From positions 1 to 64,000 of the forward strand of contig NZ_JAYMFI010000011.1 in assembly GCF_035830635.1 (NCBI RefSeq): a stretch of 64,000 nt of DNA, written 5' to 3'. A program made the position numbers and the translations under genes. How positions within the stretch are numbered: position 1 is the stretch's first letter; each line of letters begins with the position of its first letter. Origin of the DNA: Adlercreutzia shanghongiae (GTDB taxonomy: Bacteria > Actinomycetota > Coriobacteriia > Coriobacteriales > Eggerthellaceae). This document shows positions 1 through 8,066 of the stretch, piece after piece. The notes beneath the pieces are model-generated. The model searched no databases, was not told the origin of the DNA, and saw nothing but the letters and a program-made list of their open reading frames with translations.

Positions 1-115
1 CGGCGGCGGCCTGCACTGCTCCACCGCCGACGTCTACCGCGAGGGCGAGTGCCTCGACTACTTCCCGAACCGCGTCGAGGATCCGACCCTCGTGCGCCCC
101 GAGATGTGGAAGTAA
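1..115 (+). CDS. C-terminal end of an amidinotransferase/arginine-deiminase-fold enzyme (partial)
   Basis: Only the last 37 codons are in the window, in the frame ending at TAA 113-115. They begin GGGLHCSTADVYREG. A Gly-rich turn followed by His-Cys close to the C-terminus is typical of the amidinotransferase/arginine deiminase superfamily, where this Cys is the nucleophile that attacks a guanidine carbon; glycine amidinotransferase has a very similar element. The substrate cannot be told from this fragment. A strong hairpin terminator follows 35 bases after the stop, so the gene ends its transcript here. The family call rests on one motif, so an unrelated protein is possible. Confidence 0.5.
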   Translation, partial: GGGLHCSTADVYREGECLDYFPNRVEDPTLVRPEMWK

Positions 116-150
116 ATCCCGCACGCATCCCGCGCATAAGCGTTTGCATG

Positions 151-178
151 GAACCCGCTTCGGCGGGTTCCTTTTTTT
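151..178 (+). terminator. Rho-independent terminator
   Basis: An 8-bp stem (GAACCCGC / GCGGGTTC) with a TTCG tetraloop is followed directly by a run of seven T. It ends the amidinotransferase-like gene and insulates the transporter downstream. Confidence 0.9.
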
Positions 179-351
179 GCGCCTGCATCGGTCGTGGCGC
201 GCGTGAGGAGGGCGGGTGGCCCGGCGTGTCTTTCACTGAGCAAATCGCTCATATTTTTGTGCACCCGACTAATTGCGTATTCTCAGCTGCACAAAAGACC
301 TGATGTGGTAAGGTGTAAAGCTAAGTCAGGGCATTATTGAAAGGAGAAGCC

Positions 352-402
352 ATGACCGCTATCTTTCTGACACCCGTAGGGGCGGGTGGTTTCCATGAGT
401 AG
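352..402 (+). CDS. Possible 16-residue leader ORF overlapping the transporter start
   Basis: An ATG with the best ribosome binding site in the region (AAGGAG, 341-346) opens a 16-codon frame, MTAIFLTPVGAGGFHE, that stops at TAG 400-402. The transporter ATG at 395 lies inside its last codons, in another frame. This arrangement would let ribosomes finishing the leader re-initiate on the transporter, which has only a weaker site of its own. Whether the peptide is made is unknown. A chance ORF, or a sequencing indel that split a longer N-terminus, would look the same. Confidence 0.4.
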   Translation: MTAIFLTPVGAGGFHE

Positions 403-1747
403 CAGTACCGCTCCCGTGAAGAGCGCTACCTACGCTGAGGCAACCGAAGCAGAGAAGCATGCTGTCCTGCGCAAGGTGACGGGGTCTTCCTTCCTCGGTA
501 ACTTCATCGAATGGTTCGACTATGCGAGCTATTCCTATCTGGCCACGGTTATCGCGCTGGTGTTCTTCCCGGACACCGACCACACCGTGGCGGTTATGAG
601 CACCTTCGGTGTGTTCGCGCTCTCGTTCCTCGTGCGCCCCATCGGCGCCATCTTCTGGGGCAACATGGGCGACAAGAAGGGCCGCAAGTGGGCGCTGTCG
701 GTGTCCATTCTCATGATGAGCGGCGCCACCTTCCTTATCGGTTGCTTGCCGGGATACGCGGTTCTCGGCGTGGGTGCTCCGCTGCTGCTTCTGCTGCTGC
801 GCATGGTGCAGTCCTTCTCCGCTGCGGGCGAGTACGCCGGCGCGGCCACGTTCATTGCCGAGTACGCGCCGCACAACCACCGCGGCTTCTACTGCTCCAT
901 GGTGCCCGCCTCTACGGCCACGGGCCTGCTCGTGGGCTCGCTGTTGGCCACCTTCATGTTCACCGTGTGGGGCGCCGACTCCTCCTTCGTGGTGGACTGG
1001 GGCTGGCGCATTCCGTTCTTGCTGGCGCTGCCCTTAGGCTACATCACCCACTACATCCGTACCCATCTCGAGGACTCGCCGGTGTATGAGCAGATGCAGG
1101 AGCGCATGAAGGAAATGGGCGAGAAGGTGGAGCACCCCATTCGCACCCTGTTTACCAAGCACCTGCGCGTGCTTCTCATTTCGTTCGGCGCCTGCGTGCT
1201 GAACGCCGTGGGCTTCTACGCGGTGCTCACCTACCTGCCGAACTACCTTGAGACGACGCTGAACTACGATCCGAGCGCAGCCTCCACGATTACCACCATT
1301 GTGCTGGTGGTCTACATTGGGTTCATCTTCCTGTCCGGTCGCATTTCCGACAAGGTGGGCCGCAAGAAGATGCTCATCGGCGCCTGCGTGGGCTTCATCG
1401 TGCTGACCGTGCCGGCTTTCATGCTACTGAGCACGCTGAACTTCGCGGTCATTCTCTGTGTGGAGCTGGTCATGTGTCTGCTGCTCACCATCAACGACGG
1501 CACGCTGGCGAGCTACCTGACCGAGACGTTCCCCACCGATGTGCGCTACTCCGGCTTCGCCCTGTCCTTCAACCTGGCCAACGCCATCTTCGGCGGGTCG
1601 GCGTCGTTCATCTCGTTCTGGTTGATCGATATTACCGGCAACGCCATCGCGCCGGCCTGGTACATGGTGGCCATCGCCGTCATCGCCCTTATCGCCATGT
1701 GCATGACCCACGACCACTCCGGCAAGAAGCTGGACGACGTGAAGTAG
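395..1747 (+). CDS. MFS transporter, metabolite:H+ symporter (MHS) type
   Basis: A 450-residue, 12-helix major facilitator of the metabolite:proton symporter group (relatives of ProP, ShiA and KgtP), which import betaine, proline, shikimate or dicarboxylates. The N-terminal signature GNFIEWFDYASYSYL and the loop 2-3 motif GDKKGRKWAL are both present, as is the second-half repeat DKVGRKK. I chose ATG 395; a GTG at 386 is in frame, but ATG 395 has a G-rich stretch at a better distance and sits within the stop region of an upstream mini-ORF. The gene is alone between two terminators. The substrate cannot be deduced; the upstream amidinotransferase-like gene is in another transcript. Confidence 0.85.
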   Translation: MSSSTAPVKSATYAEATEAEKHAVLRKVTGSSFLGNFIEWFDYASYSYLATVIALVFFPDTDHTVAVMSTFGVFALSFLVRPIGAIFWGNMGDKKGRKWALSVSILMMSGATFLIGCLPGYAVLGVGAPLLLLLLRMVQSFSAAGEYAGAATFIAEYAPHNHRGFYCSMVPASTATGLLVGSLLATFMFTVWGADSSFVVDWGWRIPFLLALPLGYITHYIRTHLEDSPVYEQMQERMKEMGEKVEHPIRTLFTKHLRVLLISFGACVLNAVGFYAVLTYLPNYLETTLNYDPSAASTITTIVLVVYIGFIFLSGRISDKVGRKKMLIGACVGFIVLTVPAFMLLSTLNFAVILCVELVMCLLLTINDGTLASYLTETFPTDVRYSGFALSFNLANAIFGGSASFISFWLIDITGNAIAPAWYMVAIAVIALIAMCMTHDHSGKKLDDVK

Positions 1748-1851
1748 GCGAATCGCCCAAGGCACGCGCAGGCAGGAGATGCGTCGTCTGGTGCGTTCGT
1801 TTGCATGAGGCGAAGCGCTCGATTGCCTCGTATGGCACCATCGCAACATAT

Positions 1852-1881
1852 GAGAAAAGCCCCGGTATCGGGGCTTTTCTC
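1852..1881. terminator. Bidirectional terminator between transporter and cytochrome genes
   Basis: A perfect 13-bp inverted repeat with a 4-base loop has arms GAGAAAAGCCCCG and CGGGGCTTTTCTC. The A/T-rich outer part supplies U-tracts in both directions, so it can end the transporter transcript and the leftward cytochrome operon. Confidence 0.85.
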
Positions 1882-1946
1882 GTGGAAGGAGAGGGTTTCC
1901 GGACGGAGGAGGAGCCGTCTGGCGAAAGCTGTCCTGGTTCGAAGGG

Positions 1947-2660
1947 TTACTCGGCGGCCTTCACGCCGGCGAGGTTGTTGGACTCGCCCATGGTGAGCCA
2001 CCCCTCGGGCACCTCGGCGGTGGCGTGGCACTGGGTGCAGTACATGACCGAGGCACGGTGGGCCTTGTGGCATGTGGTGCATTCCAGCTCCTCGTGGTGG
2101 GCCCAGTGCGGGTTGTAGGTGCCCATGTCGGCGGTCTTCTCGTACAGATCGTCGCGGGTGAGGTTGTGGCAGGCCTCGTTCAGGCACAGCTCGTCGGCGT
2201 CGCGCCCTGATGCCTCGGTGAGCTCGCTGGCAGTGCGCTCGACCAAGGGGAACTCGTAGTTGCCTGTAAGCCACGCGCCGCCCTCGCTTATCTGCTCGCC
2301 CAAGGTGGGGGTATGGCAGTCGAGGCAGGTGCTGCCGAGCTTGCTATGGTAGGCGGCCAGCATGGTGTGGGGGTCTTCCACCTCGTTGCCCCACTTGTCG
2401 GTGGCGGGCTCGTTCAGATCGGCCTCGTAGGTGGCCAGGTAGTTGTCCATGGGGGTATGGCAGATAGCCCCGCAGAAGCTCGGCTGCTCGTGCCAGACCC
2501 AGAAGCCGGCGCCGGCTACGACGATGATGGCGACTACCACGCCTGCGACGATGGCGGCGCGGGCTCCCTTGCGCTTGGGGGCGGGGGAGTCCGAGCTCGG
2601 GGTGCTTTCGATGACCGGGTCGTGCTCGGTCGCCGGGGCGGGATGGTTCTCGGCGCTCAT
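1947..2660 (-). CDS. Membrane-anchored pentaheme cytochrome c (NapC/NirT-like electron carrier)
   Basis: 237 residues: a Pro/Glu/Ser-rich start, one membrane helix (about 34-56), then a heme domain outside the membrane. Five heme-attachment motifs are visible: CGAICH (63-68, CX3CH), CLDCH (112-116), CLNEACH (159-165, CX4CH), CTTCH (194-198) and CTQCH (208-212). Proteins of this type take electrons from menaquinol and pass them to a partner reductase. The partner is the flavoprotein encoded 30 bases upstream in the same operon, an architecture like the cgr1/cgr2 pair of Eggerthella lenta. GAAAGGAG precedes the ATG. Two motifs have non-standard spacing, so heme occupancy there is an inference. 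Confidence 0.85.
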   Translation of the reverse strand: MSAENHPAPATEHDPVIESTPSSDSPAPKRKGARAAIVAGVVVAIIVVAGAGFWVWHEQPSFCGAICHTPMDNYLATYEADLNEPATDKWGNEVEDPHTMLAAYHSKLGSTCLDCHTPTLGEQISEGGAWLTGNYEFPLVERTASELTEASGRDADELCLNEACHNLTRDDLYEKTADMGTYNPHWAHHEELECTTCHKAHRASVMYCTQCHATAEVPEGWLTMGESNNLAGVKAAE

Positions 2661-2690
2661 AGGGCGCTCCTTTCTCTATGGTAGCGGGGG

Positions 2691-4397
2691 TTAGTCCAAA
2701 TCTCCGGCCAGCAGGCGTGCCACGTGGCGCCCCTCGGTGCAGGTGCGGCCGCAGGCGCAGGCCACGATGTACTCGGGGTAGTTGTCGGAGAAGAAGCAGC
2801 CGGAGACGTCTCCTGCGGCGTACAGGCCCTCGATCACCTGGTTGTCGGCGGTGAGCACCTGCATGTCCTCGTTGATGCGCAGGCCGTCGGTGGTCGTGAG
2901 CAGCGAGCCGCCGAACCAGCAGCCGTAGAAGGGCGGCTCGACGATCTTCGAGAGGCGGTGCGGCTCCTTGCCGAAGTCGGTGTCGGTGCCCGATTCCACG
3001 AGCTCGTTGTAGTGCGCGATGGTATCCATGAGCTGCTGCTTGCTTTCGCCTTCGAAGCCGAGCACGTCGGCCAGCTCGTCGAGGGAGTCGGCCTTCTGCA
3101 TGAGGCCCGTGCCGCCATCCATGGCGATGAAGTCGTCCAGCGGCATGCCCATCTGCATGAAGGCGGTGGTGTAGGCCGCGCAGCCCGTGGTGCCGAAGCG
3201 CAGGATGTCGTCTGCGGCGTTGCCGTCGAAGATCTGGCACCACACGCCGCCGGGCTGGTAGCTGGCGGCGTTGCACAGGGTGTCGTAGGGCAGTGACTCG
3301 TTGACGAAGCGCTCTCCCTTGCGGTTCACCTTCAGGAAGGGCTGACTGCCGATGTTCAGCTGGTAGTGCGTGCCGGGGAAGTGCTCGGTGCCGTCGGCAT
3401 CCACCACATACCCGCAGTCGACGCCCGCCGGCACCGCGCCGCGGTCGAAGATCATCGGCGCGCCGTTCACGTCCTTCACACCGCCGGCCCACAGGCCCGC
3501 GCGCAGGCCGTAGCCGTCGCAGCGCAGCGAGTAGCTGGCCGCCGTGCAGCACGCCGGCACGAGCGGCAGGTTCGCGCGAATCATCTCGGGGTTCGCGGCA
3601 TAACCACCCGTGGCAAGCAGGGTGCCCTTGGCGGCGTTCACGCGTACGAGACCCTCCGGCGTGCTGAACACGGCACCGGTGACGCGATTGCCCTCGTGGT
3701 CGAGCTTCACGAGGTCGTAGTTGTAGTCGATCTTATGCCCCGCCTCCTGAATATGCCATTCCAGGATGTCGTTGCGCATGGGGTACTCGTAGGTGGGGTT
3801 GAAGAAATGCTCGAGGGTGGCGGTAAAGTATGCGGTTCCACCTGCGGGGTGGTCGGCTTCCATGGGAGTGACGCTGAGCGTCTTGCCGTTGGCCTCCATG
3901 ATGGGGGCGATCCATTCGATCATCTCGCGGCCCTCGTTGAGCCACATCTTGATGACCCGCTGGTCCACGCGGCCCGACGCGTAGCGCGTCAGCTCGTTCA
4001 GCAGCTTCATCGCATCGACCGGATCGGCTACCTCCAGGCTGTACTTCGTGTTGATGGCGCCCAGGTACTCGCGGGTGTCTCCGACGCTTTCGCCCTTCTC
4101 GGCCACGATGAAATCGAGGCCCAAGTCGCTGGCCGTGCCGGCGGCCATCATGCCCGCGTTGCCCGCGCCGATGATGAGGAAGTCGGTATCGCGGGTGGCG
4201 ACGATGTCGGCGTCGGCCACTGCGGGTTCCTCGCCGAGCCAGTAGGTGTGCGCCTCGCGCGACGCGGCCTCGGGATGCGGGGCCTCCTGAGGCCGCGGCG
4301 CGCAGCCGGCCAGCGCGCTGGCCGCAAGCGCTCCGGCGCCGGCCAGCATGCCAGCCTGCAGAAAGCCGCGGCGGGAAAGTCCGGATGAGTCGATCAT
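2691..4397 (-). CDS. Exported Tat lipoprotein FAD-dependent reductase (fumarate reductase/ketosteroid dehydrogenase superfamily)
   Basis: 568 residues from ATG 4397, chosen because GAGAAGGAGG lies just upstream and a Tat signal starts at once (SRRGFLQ) with a lipobox LAGC. A Rossmann FAD motif IIGAGNAGMMAAG follows around residue 70, and a second FAD-contact region near the C-terminus (IEGLYAAGDVSG). It would sit on the outer face of the membrane and reduce a C=C bond of an unknown organic acceptor, with electrons from the cytochrome encoded 30 bases downstream. The HHT/HYTNGG-type histidine motif of true fumarate reductases is absent; the corresponding region reads GGSLLTTTDGL, so fumarate is an unlikely substrate. 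The divergent membrane LuxR regulator probably controls it. Confidence 0.82.
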   Translation of the reverse strand: MIDSSGLSRRGFLQAGMLAGAGALAASALAGCAPRPQEAPHPEAASREAHTYWLGEEPAVADADIVATRDTDFLIIGAGNAGMMAAGTASDLGLDFIVAEKGESVGDTREYLGAINTKYSLEVADPVDAMKLLNELTRYASGRVDQRVIKMWLNEGREMIEWIAPIMEANGKTLSVTPMEADHPAGGTAYFTATLEHFFNPTYEYPMRNDILEWHIQEAGHKIDYNYDLVKLDHEGNRVTGAVFSTPEGLVRVNAAKGTLLATGGYAANPEMIRANLPLVPACCTAASYSLRCDGYGLRAGLWAGGVKDVNGAPMIFDRGAVPAGVDCGYVVDADGTEHFPGTHYQLNIGSQPFLKVNRKGERFVNESLPYDTLCNAASYQPGGVWCQIFDGNAADDILRFGTTGCAAYTTAFMQMGMPLDDFIAMDGGTGLMQKADSLDELADVLGFEGESKQQLMDTIAHYNELVESGTDTDFGKEPHRLSKIVEPPFYGCWFGGSLLTTTDGLRINEDMQVLTADNQVIEGLYAAGDVSGCFFSDNYPEYIVACACGRTCTEGRHVARLLAGDLD

Positions 4398-4630
4398 GGT
4401 CGGATCCTCCTTCTCGGGGATCGCCCGCATGGGACGAGCGATTCTGGGGTGGTTCTCTCTGCCGCCAACTCTAGAACGGCGTGGCTGAGACCGCCCCACA
4501 TCGGCAGGGCGGTTTTTCTCAAAGCAGCTAAAAGCCCCAGGAAGAGGGCATCCCACATCCAGAATGTGGGGCGGCGACGCGGCGCGCCGTGGTAGGATTT
4601 TCCAGATAGCGAGGACGAGGAAGGGGACCC
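4398..4630. promoter_or_regulatory. Divergent promoter region with an inverted repeat
   Basis: This region separates the flavoprotein/cytochrome operon from its regulator. A 7-bp inverted repeat, CCCACAT-n5-ATGTGGG, lies at 4552-4570, about 60 bases before the regulator start, and is a candidate LuxR-type operator. No clear -35/-10 pair stood out. Confidence 0.4.
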
Positions 4631-6211
4631 ATGGAGGACGGAGTGCTGCAGCAAGGGTCGCAGCGGCGCGCGGGCACGGCGGGCGCTTCGGTGCGCGCGG
4701 GCGTGGCGCTCGCCGGCGCGCTGTTCAGCTTCCTCGCCACCAACGGGAGCGTTTACCCGGCCGTGGCCATGGTTGACCCTTGGGTGCGCGAAGGGGCAAC
4801 GCTGTTCGGCGTGCTGGTGTTAGTCGCGCTCGTGGGGATAGTGCGCTATCGGCCGCGCTGGCTGCACGTGCGACTCTTCAGCGGGGTTGCCCTAGCATCG
4901 GTGGCGGGCTACCTGCTTCTGGCTGGCGCAGGGCTGGCTCTGCGCAGCCCCGGGCTCCTTCTGGCGGGGTCGTTGCTGGACTCTCTGGCCGAGGCCTGGT
5001 TGTTCGTGCTGGCCTACCTTGCCTTCGCCCAGCTGGAGGCGGCCCGGCGACCAGTGGTGGCTATGGGCGCGTGCCTGGCCGCGTACTTGCTGCAGCCGTG
5101 GGCGAACGTGCTTGCGCCGACGTACGCGGTCGCCGCGAACGCCCTGTGCTTCGTCGTTCTCTTCCTCTGTGTGCGTTCTTTGGTGGCGGCTCCCTTGCAG
5201 GAGGCCCAGCGTTCGGAGCCTCCCGCCGAGATGGCCGTGGCGAACCCCCAGTCGTTCCTTCCGTCTGGGCATCTGCTGTTCGTGACCATCTTCGTGTTCA
5301 GCATCGCCCAAGGTCTTGTGATTGCGCTGCCGGGCCCCTTCAACGAGGCACCGGCGCTTCCGGTGGCCTTTCTGCCGCTGGCGGTGATTCTCGTGGTGTA
5401 TCTGGCGCGCCGTCGCATGCCCAACGCCGACGGGCTGTTCGCCCTGTGCGCACTGCTCATCATCGCGGGGATGTTCTTACAGTCAAGCGACCGCGTCGTG
5501 TCGGGCGGGGTGGTATCGGCGTCGAACACGCTCATCGAAGCGGGAGCTTCGTGTTTCAACTTGCTTCTGGTGCTGCTGGTGGGAAGCATCGCGGGGCGTA
5601 ACCGGGCGACGGCGCTGCCCACGGCGGCGCTCGTGCTGGCGCTGTACTGGTCGGGGGTGCTGGTGGGCGCCATGCTCGGTAACGGCGCCATGGCCCTGTT
5701 CGGCTGGACCGAGCAGGCGCTGGTGTGGACGAGCTTCGCGAGCGCCATGGTATTCGTGACGTTTTGCTTCATCGTTTTGAAGAACGTGAGCTTCGCCGAG
5801 GCCATCGGGGCCATCCGGCCGCCGGAGCCTCTGCGGCCCCCGGCCGAGCTAGCGATGGCGACGCGCGGGGAAGAGCGTGCCGGCACCGACATCCGATGCG
5901 GTGAGGAGGGGTCTTTGGGGCGCGTCCCAAAGACGGCAGATCTGGCGGAAGGCATCGCGGTGGAGGGCATCTCGGCGGGAGGCACCGCGCTCGAAGACCG
6001 GTGCGCGGCCGTGGGCACCGACTACGGCCTCACCCCGCGCGAGGGGGAGGTGTTCGCGCTTCTGGCCCAGGGGCGCACGGTGGGCGTGATTCGCGAGAAG
6101 CTGGTCATTTCCCTGAACACGGCGCGCTTCCACACCAAGAACATCTACGCGAAGCTGGGCGTCCACTCCCAGCAGGAGCTTATCGATCTAGTGGAGAACT
6201 TTGAGGCCTGA
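4631..6211 (+). CDS. Membrane-bound LuxR-family transcriptional regulator
   Basis: 526 residues. The first about 390 are hydrophobic and form roughly 10-12 membrane helices resembling a transporter core. A charged linker follows, then a LuxR-type four-helix HTH at about 458-526 (LTPREGEVFALLAQG ... NTARFHTKNIYAKLG). The membrane domain presumably senses a small molecule and the HTH binds DNA, giving a one-component system. It is encoded back to back with the flavoprotein/cytochrome operon, the usual position for such regulators beside inducible reductases in Eggerthellaceae. GAGGAAGGGG precedes the ATG. The ligand is unknown. Confidence 0.85.
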   Translation: MEDGVLQQGSQRRAGTAGASVRAGVALAGALFSFLATNGSVYPAVAMVDPWVREGATLFGVLVLVALVGIVRYRPRWLHVRLFSGVALASVAGYLLLAGAGLALRSPGLLLAGSLLDSLAEAWLFVLAYLAFAQLEAARRPVVAMGACLAAYLLQPWANVLAPTYAVAANALCFVVLFLCVRSLVAAPLQEAQRSEPPAEMAVANPQSFLPSGHLLFVTIFVFSIAQGLVIALPGPFNEAPALPVAFLPLAVILVVYLARRRMPNADGLFALCALLIIAGMFLQSSDRVVSGGVVSASNTLIEAGASCFNLLLVLLVGSIAGRNRATALPTAALVLALYWSGVLVGAMLGNGAMALFGWTEQALVWTSFASAMVFVTFCFIVLKNVSFAEAIGAIRPPEPLRPPAELAMATRGEERAGTDIRCGEEGSLGRVPKTADLAEGIAVEGISAGGTALEDRCAAVGTDYGLTPREGEVFALLAQGRTVGVIREKLVISLNTARFHTKNIYAKLGVHSQQELIDLVENFEA

Positions 6212-6642
6212 TAGCGGCGAGTGGAAATGCCGCCTGCCTTTCTTGTGGCGGCGATGCGGCGCCTTCAAGGAAGACCGGACCGATGAATGCAAGAAACCCC
6301 GCTGCGTTTCAAGGGCTTTCGCAGCGGGGTTCTCACCTCAGATTCCTTGTGGGAATGGCACAAGAGCAAATGTGATGGACGGTTGACGTCCAGATTCCTT
6401 AACGGATGATGATCGGCCAGTCCATGTCGGGCCTCCTTACCGGGGATTGCTTCGTTCGATGTCTATACTATACGGGCCTGTCTTGGAATTATCAATATCT
6501 AAAAAACTGATAATTAGAAAGACAAATATAGTTAATTAAATTGTCAGAAAGAGAAAATAGAATTCGCAGATAATGAGGTTATTAGTTGCAGATACTGATA
6601 ATATAGAGCCCGACAGGTGAATCGTTCCAAAGGGGGGTCTTT
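6212..6642. promoter_or_regulatory. 431-base intergenic region: hairpin and AT-rich promoter zone
   Basis: A 12-bp stem (AACCCCGCTGCG 6295-6306 / CGCAGCGGGGTT 6320-6331, 13-base loop) can end the LuxR transcript although no T-tract follows. From about 6460 to 6610 the composition turns strongly AT-rich, unlike anything nearby. It contains an inverted repeat AATTATCA (6487-6494) / TGATAATT (6508-6515) and a second copy of ACTGATAAT (6506-6514 and 6594-6602). This is probably the promoter and operator zone of the Fic-fold gene at 6643. No coding potential was seen. Confidence 0.5.
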
Positions 6643-7983
6643 GTGGACAAAAGACAGCGCAAGGGGTTTGTCGATGCAACGGTGGACTTCATGAGCCATC
6701 CGTGTTTTCGACAGCTACGCACAGCGGCTGATGTGGGCATTCTGCTGTTCGAGGACCTCTATCGGTTCGAAATGCCGAAGGGCTACACCAAAGAGGAGGT
6801 GTGGCGGGTGCTCACGGCGGTGCGCAAGCAGGCGGCGGTCATGATTCCCGACGACCCGGAGCGTGAGGCGGACATGTGGATGATCACGACGAGCGCCCTG
6901 TCCTTCGATTCCGAAACCGTGGAGCTGCGCACGCGGGTGGACTCTACGGTGCAGCGAGCACTGCGGGAGCTGCAGGGCTCACCCTATGTCACGCGCTTCA
7001 TCGAGCGCACGCTCATTCACGGGCTGGAGGTGGAGGGCATCAGCGTTGACGAGGGGCGTATCCACGAGCTGTACACCGGCGCGGCGCCGACTGATTCCAT
7101 CGACCGGCTGGTAACCAACTACTTCGAGCTTTCCAGCAATTGTGACCGCCTGGCCGCCCGCGAGGTAACCCACGGTATGATCGAGAACCTGTACTACGAG
7201 CTCATCGAGGGCGTGAACCTGGCCGATTTGCCGGCCCGCAAGCTGGTGCCGCTGGACCCGCGCCTGCCCCCGCCGGAGTCTCAGGTGCTCATGGACCTCG
7301 TCTGCCAGCGCGCCCGCGAAGCCGACGACGATATGCGCTTCGGGCCTGTGCTGCGTATCATCAATATCACCTGGTTCTTCCGCTACTTCGACGTGCTGCC
7401 CCACGTGAACGTGCTCGTGGGTCTGCTTCTGCGCAACATCATTGCCATCAAGTGGGGCTTTCCCGTGCTCTGCTGGTTGCCTGCGGCCTTCGATCCGAAA
7501 AGCGAGGACGCCGTGGCCACGCCGGCTCGCCAGCAGGCCATCTTCGAGCACTGGTCGCGCGACTTCGGTTTCGGGTTCGACTTCACGCCCTACTTCGAGC
7601 TGAACGTGAAGCTGTATCTGCAGGAGCTGGACAAGCTGTCGGTGTCCATCGATTACCTGGAGAAGCTCAACGAGAAGATCGGGCGCATTTTCGCCTCGCA
7701 CATCAACCAGCGGCAGAAGTCCATCCTCTCGGCGCTCATCCGCGAGCCAGGCGCCATTCTGCGCATCGGGCCGCATCAGCGCGCCTTCCGCATCGCCTAC
7801 GGTACGGCTCGGGCCGACTTTCTCAGCTTGGAGCGCGAGGGCTTTCTCGTGCGCGAGCAGGAGGGAAGGGCGTTCGTGTTTCGCGCCGACCCGCTTCTGC
7901 AGGAGAAGATCGTGCAGCTGGGCGCCGCTGCCGTAGAATCGGCCGAGGCGAGCCTGACCGGTGCAGGCGTTGTAGTATCCTAG
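6643..7983 (+). CDS. Degenerate Fic-fold protein with C-terminal winged helix; probable regulator
   Basis: 446 residues from GTG 6643, preceded by AGGGGGG. I found no exact family by eye, but the layout follows multidomain Fic proteins: a segment HGLEVEGISVDEGRI (126-140) resembles the N-terminal SSxIEG inhibitory helix, and residues 236-260 line up with the Fic core. There, the catalytic HPFxDGNGRxGR becomes DVLPHVNVLVGL: the His is Asp240 and the phosphate-loop Gly/Arg are mostly lost, while an Asn and a Gly stay. The last about 90 residues (RQKSILSALIREPGAI...) look like a winged helix. AMP transfer is therefore unlikely; a DNA-binding regulator is the best guess. An 83-base gap and no terminator link it to the aminotransferase downstream. 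Confidence 0.5.
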   Translation: MDKRQRKGFVDATVDFMSHPCFRQLRTAADVGILLFEDLYRFEMPKGYTKEEVWRVLTAVRKQAAVMIPDDPEREADMWMITTSALSFDSETVELRTRVDSTVQRALRELQGSPYVTRFIERTLIHGLEVEGISVDEGRIHELYTGAAPTDSIDRLVTNYFELSSNCDRLAAREVTHGMIENLYYELIEGVNLADLPARKLVPLDPRLPPPESQVLMDLVCQRAREADDDMRFGPVLRIINITWFFRYFDVLPHVNVLVGLLLRNIIAIKWGFPVLCWLPAAFDPKSEDAVATPARQQAIFEHWSRDFGFGFDFTPYFELNVKLYLQELDKLSVSIDYLEKLNEKIGRIFASHINQRQKSILSALIREPGAILRIGPHQRAFRIAYGTARADFLSLEREGFLVREQEGRAFVFRADPLLQEKIVQLGAAAVESAEASLTGAGVVVS

Positions 7984-8066
7984 CGGGAAAAGACCGATAT
8001 GTCGGGCGCTTTGGTTTGGGCTGTAGGCCTTGAGCCGGGCGTCTTGCGAAGGGAAGGCGACAGAGC

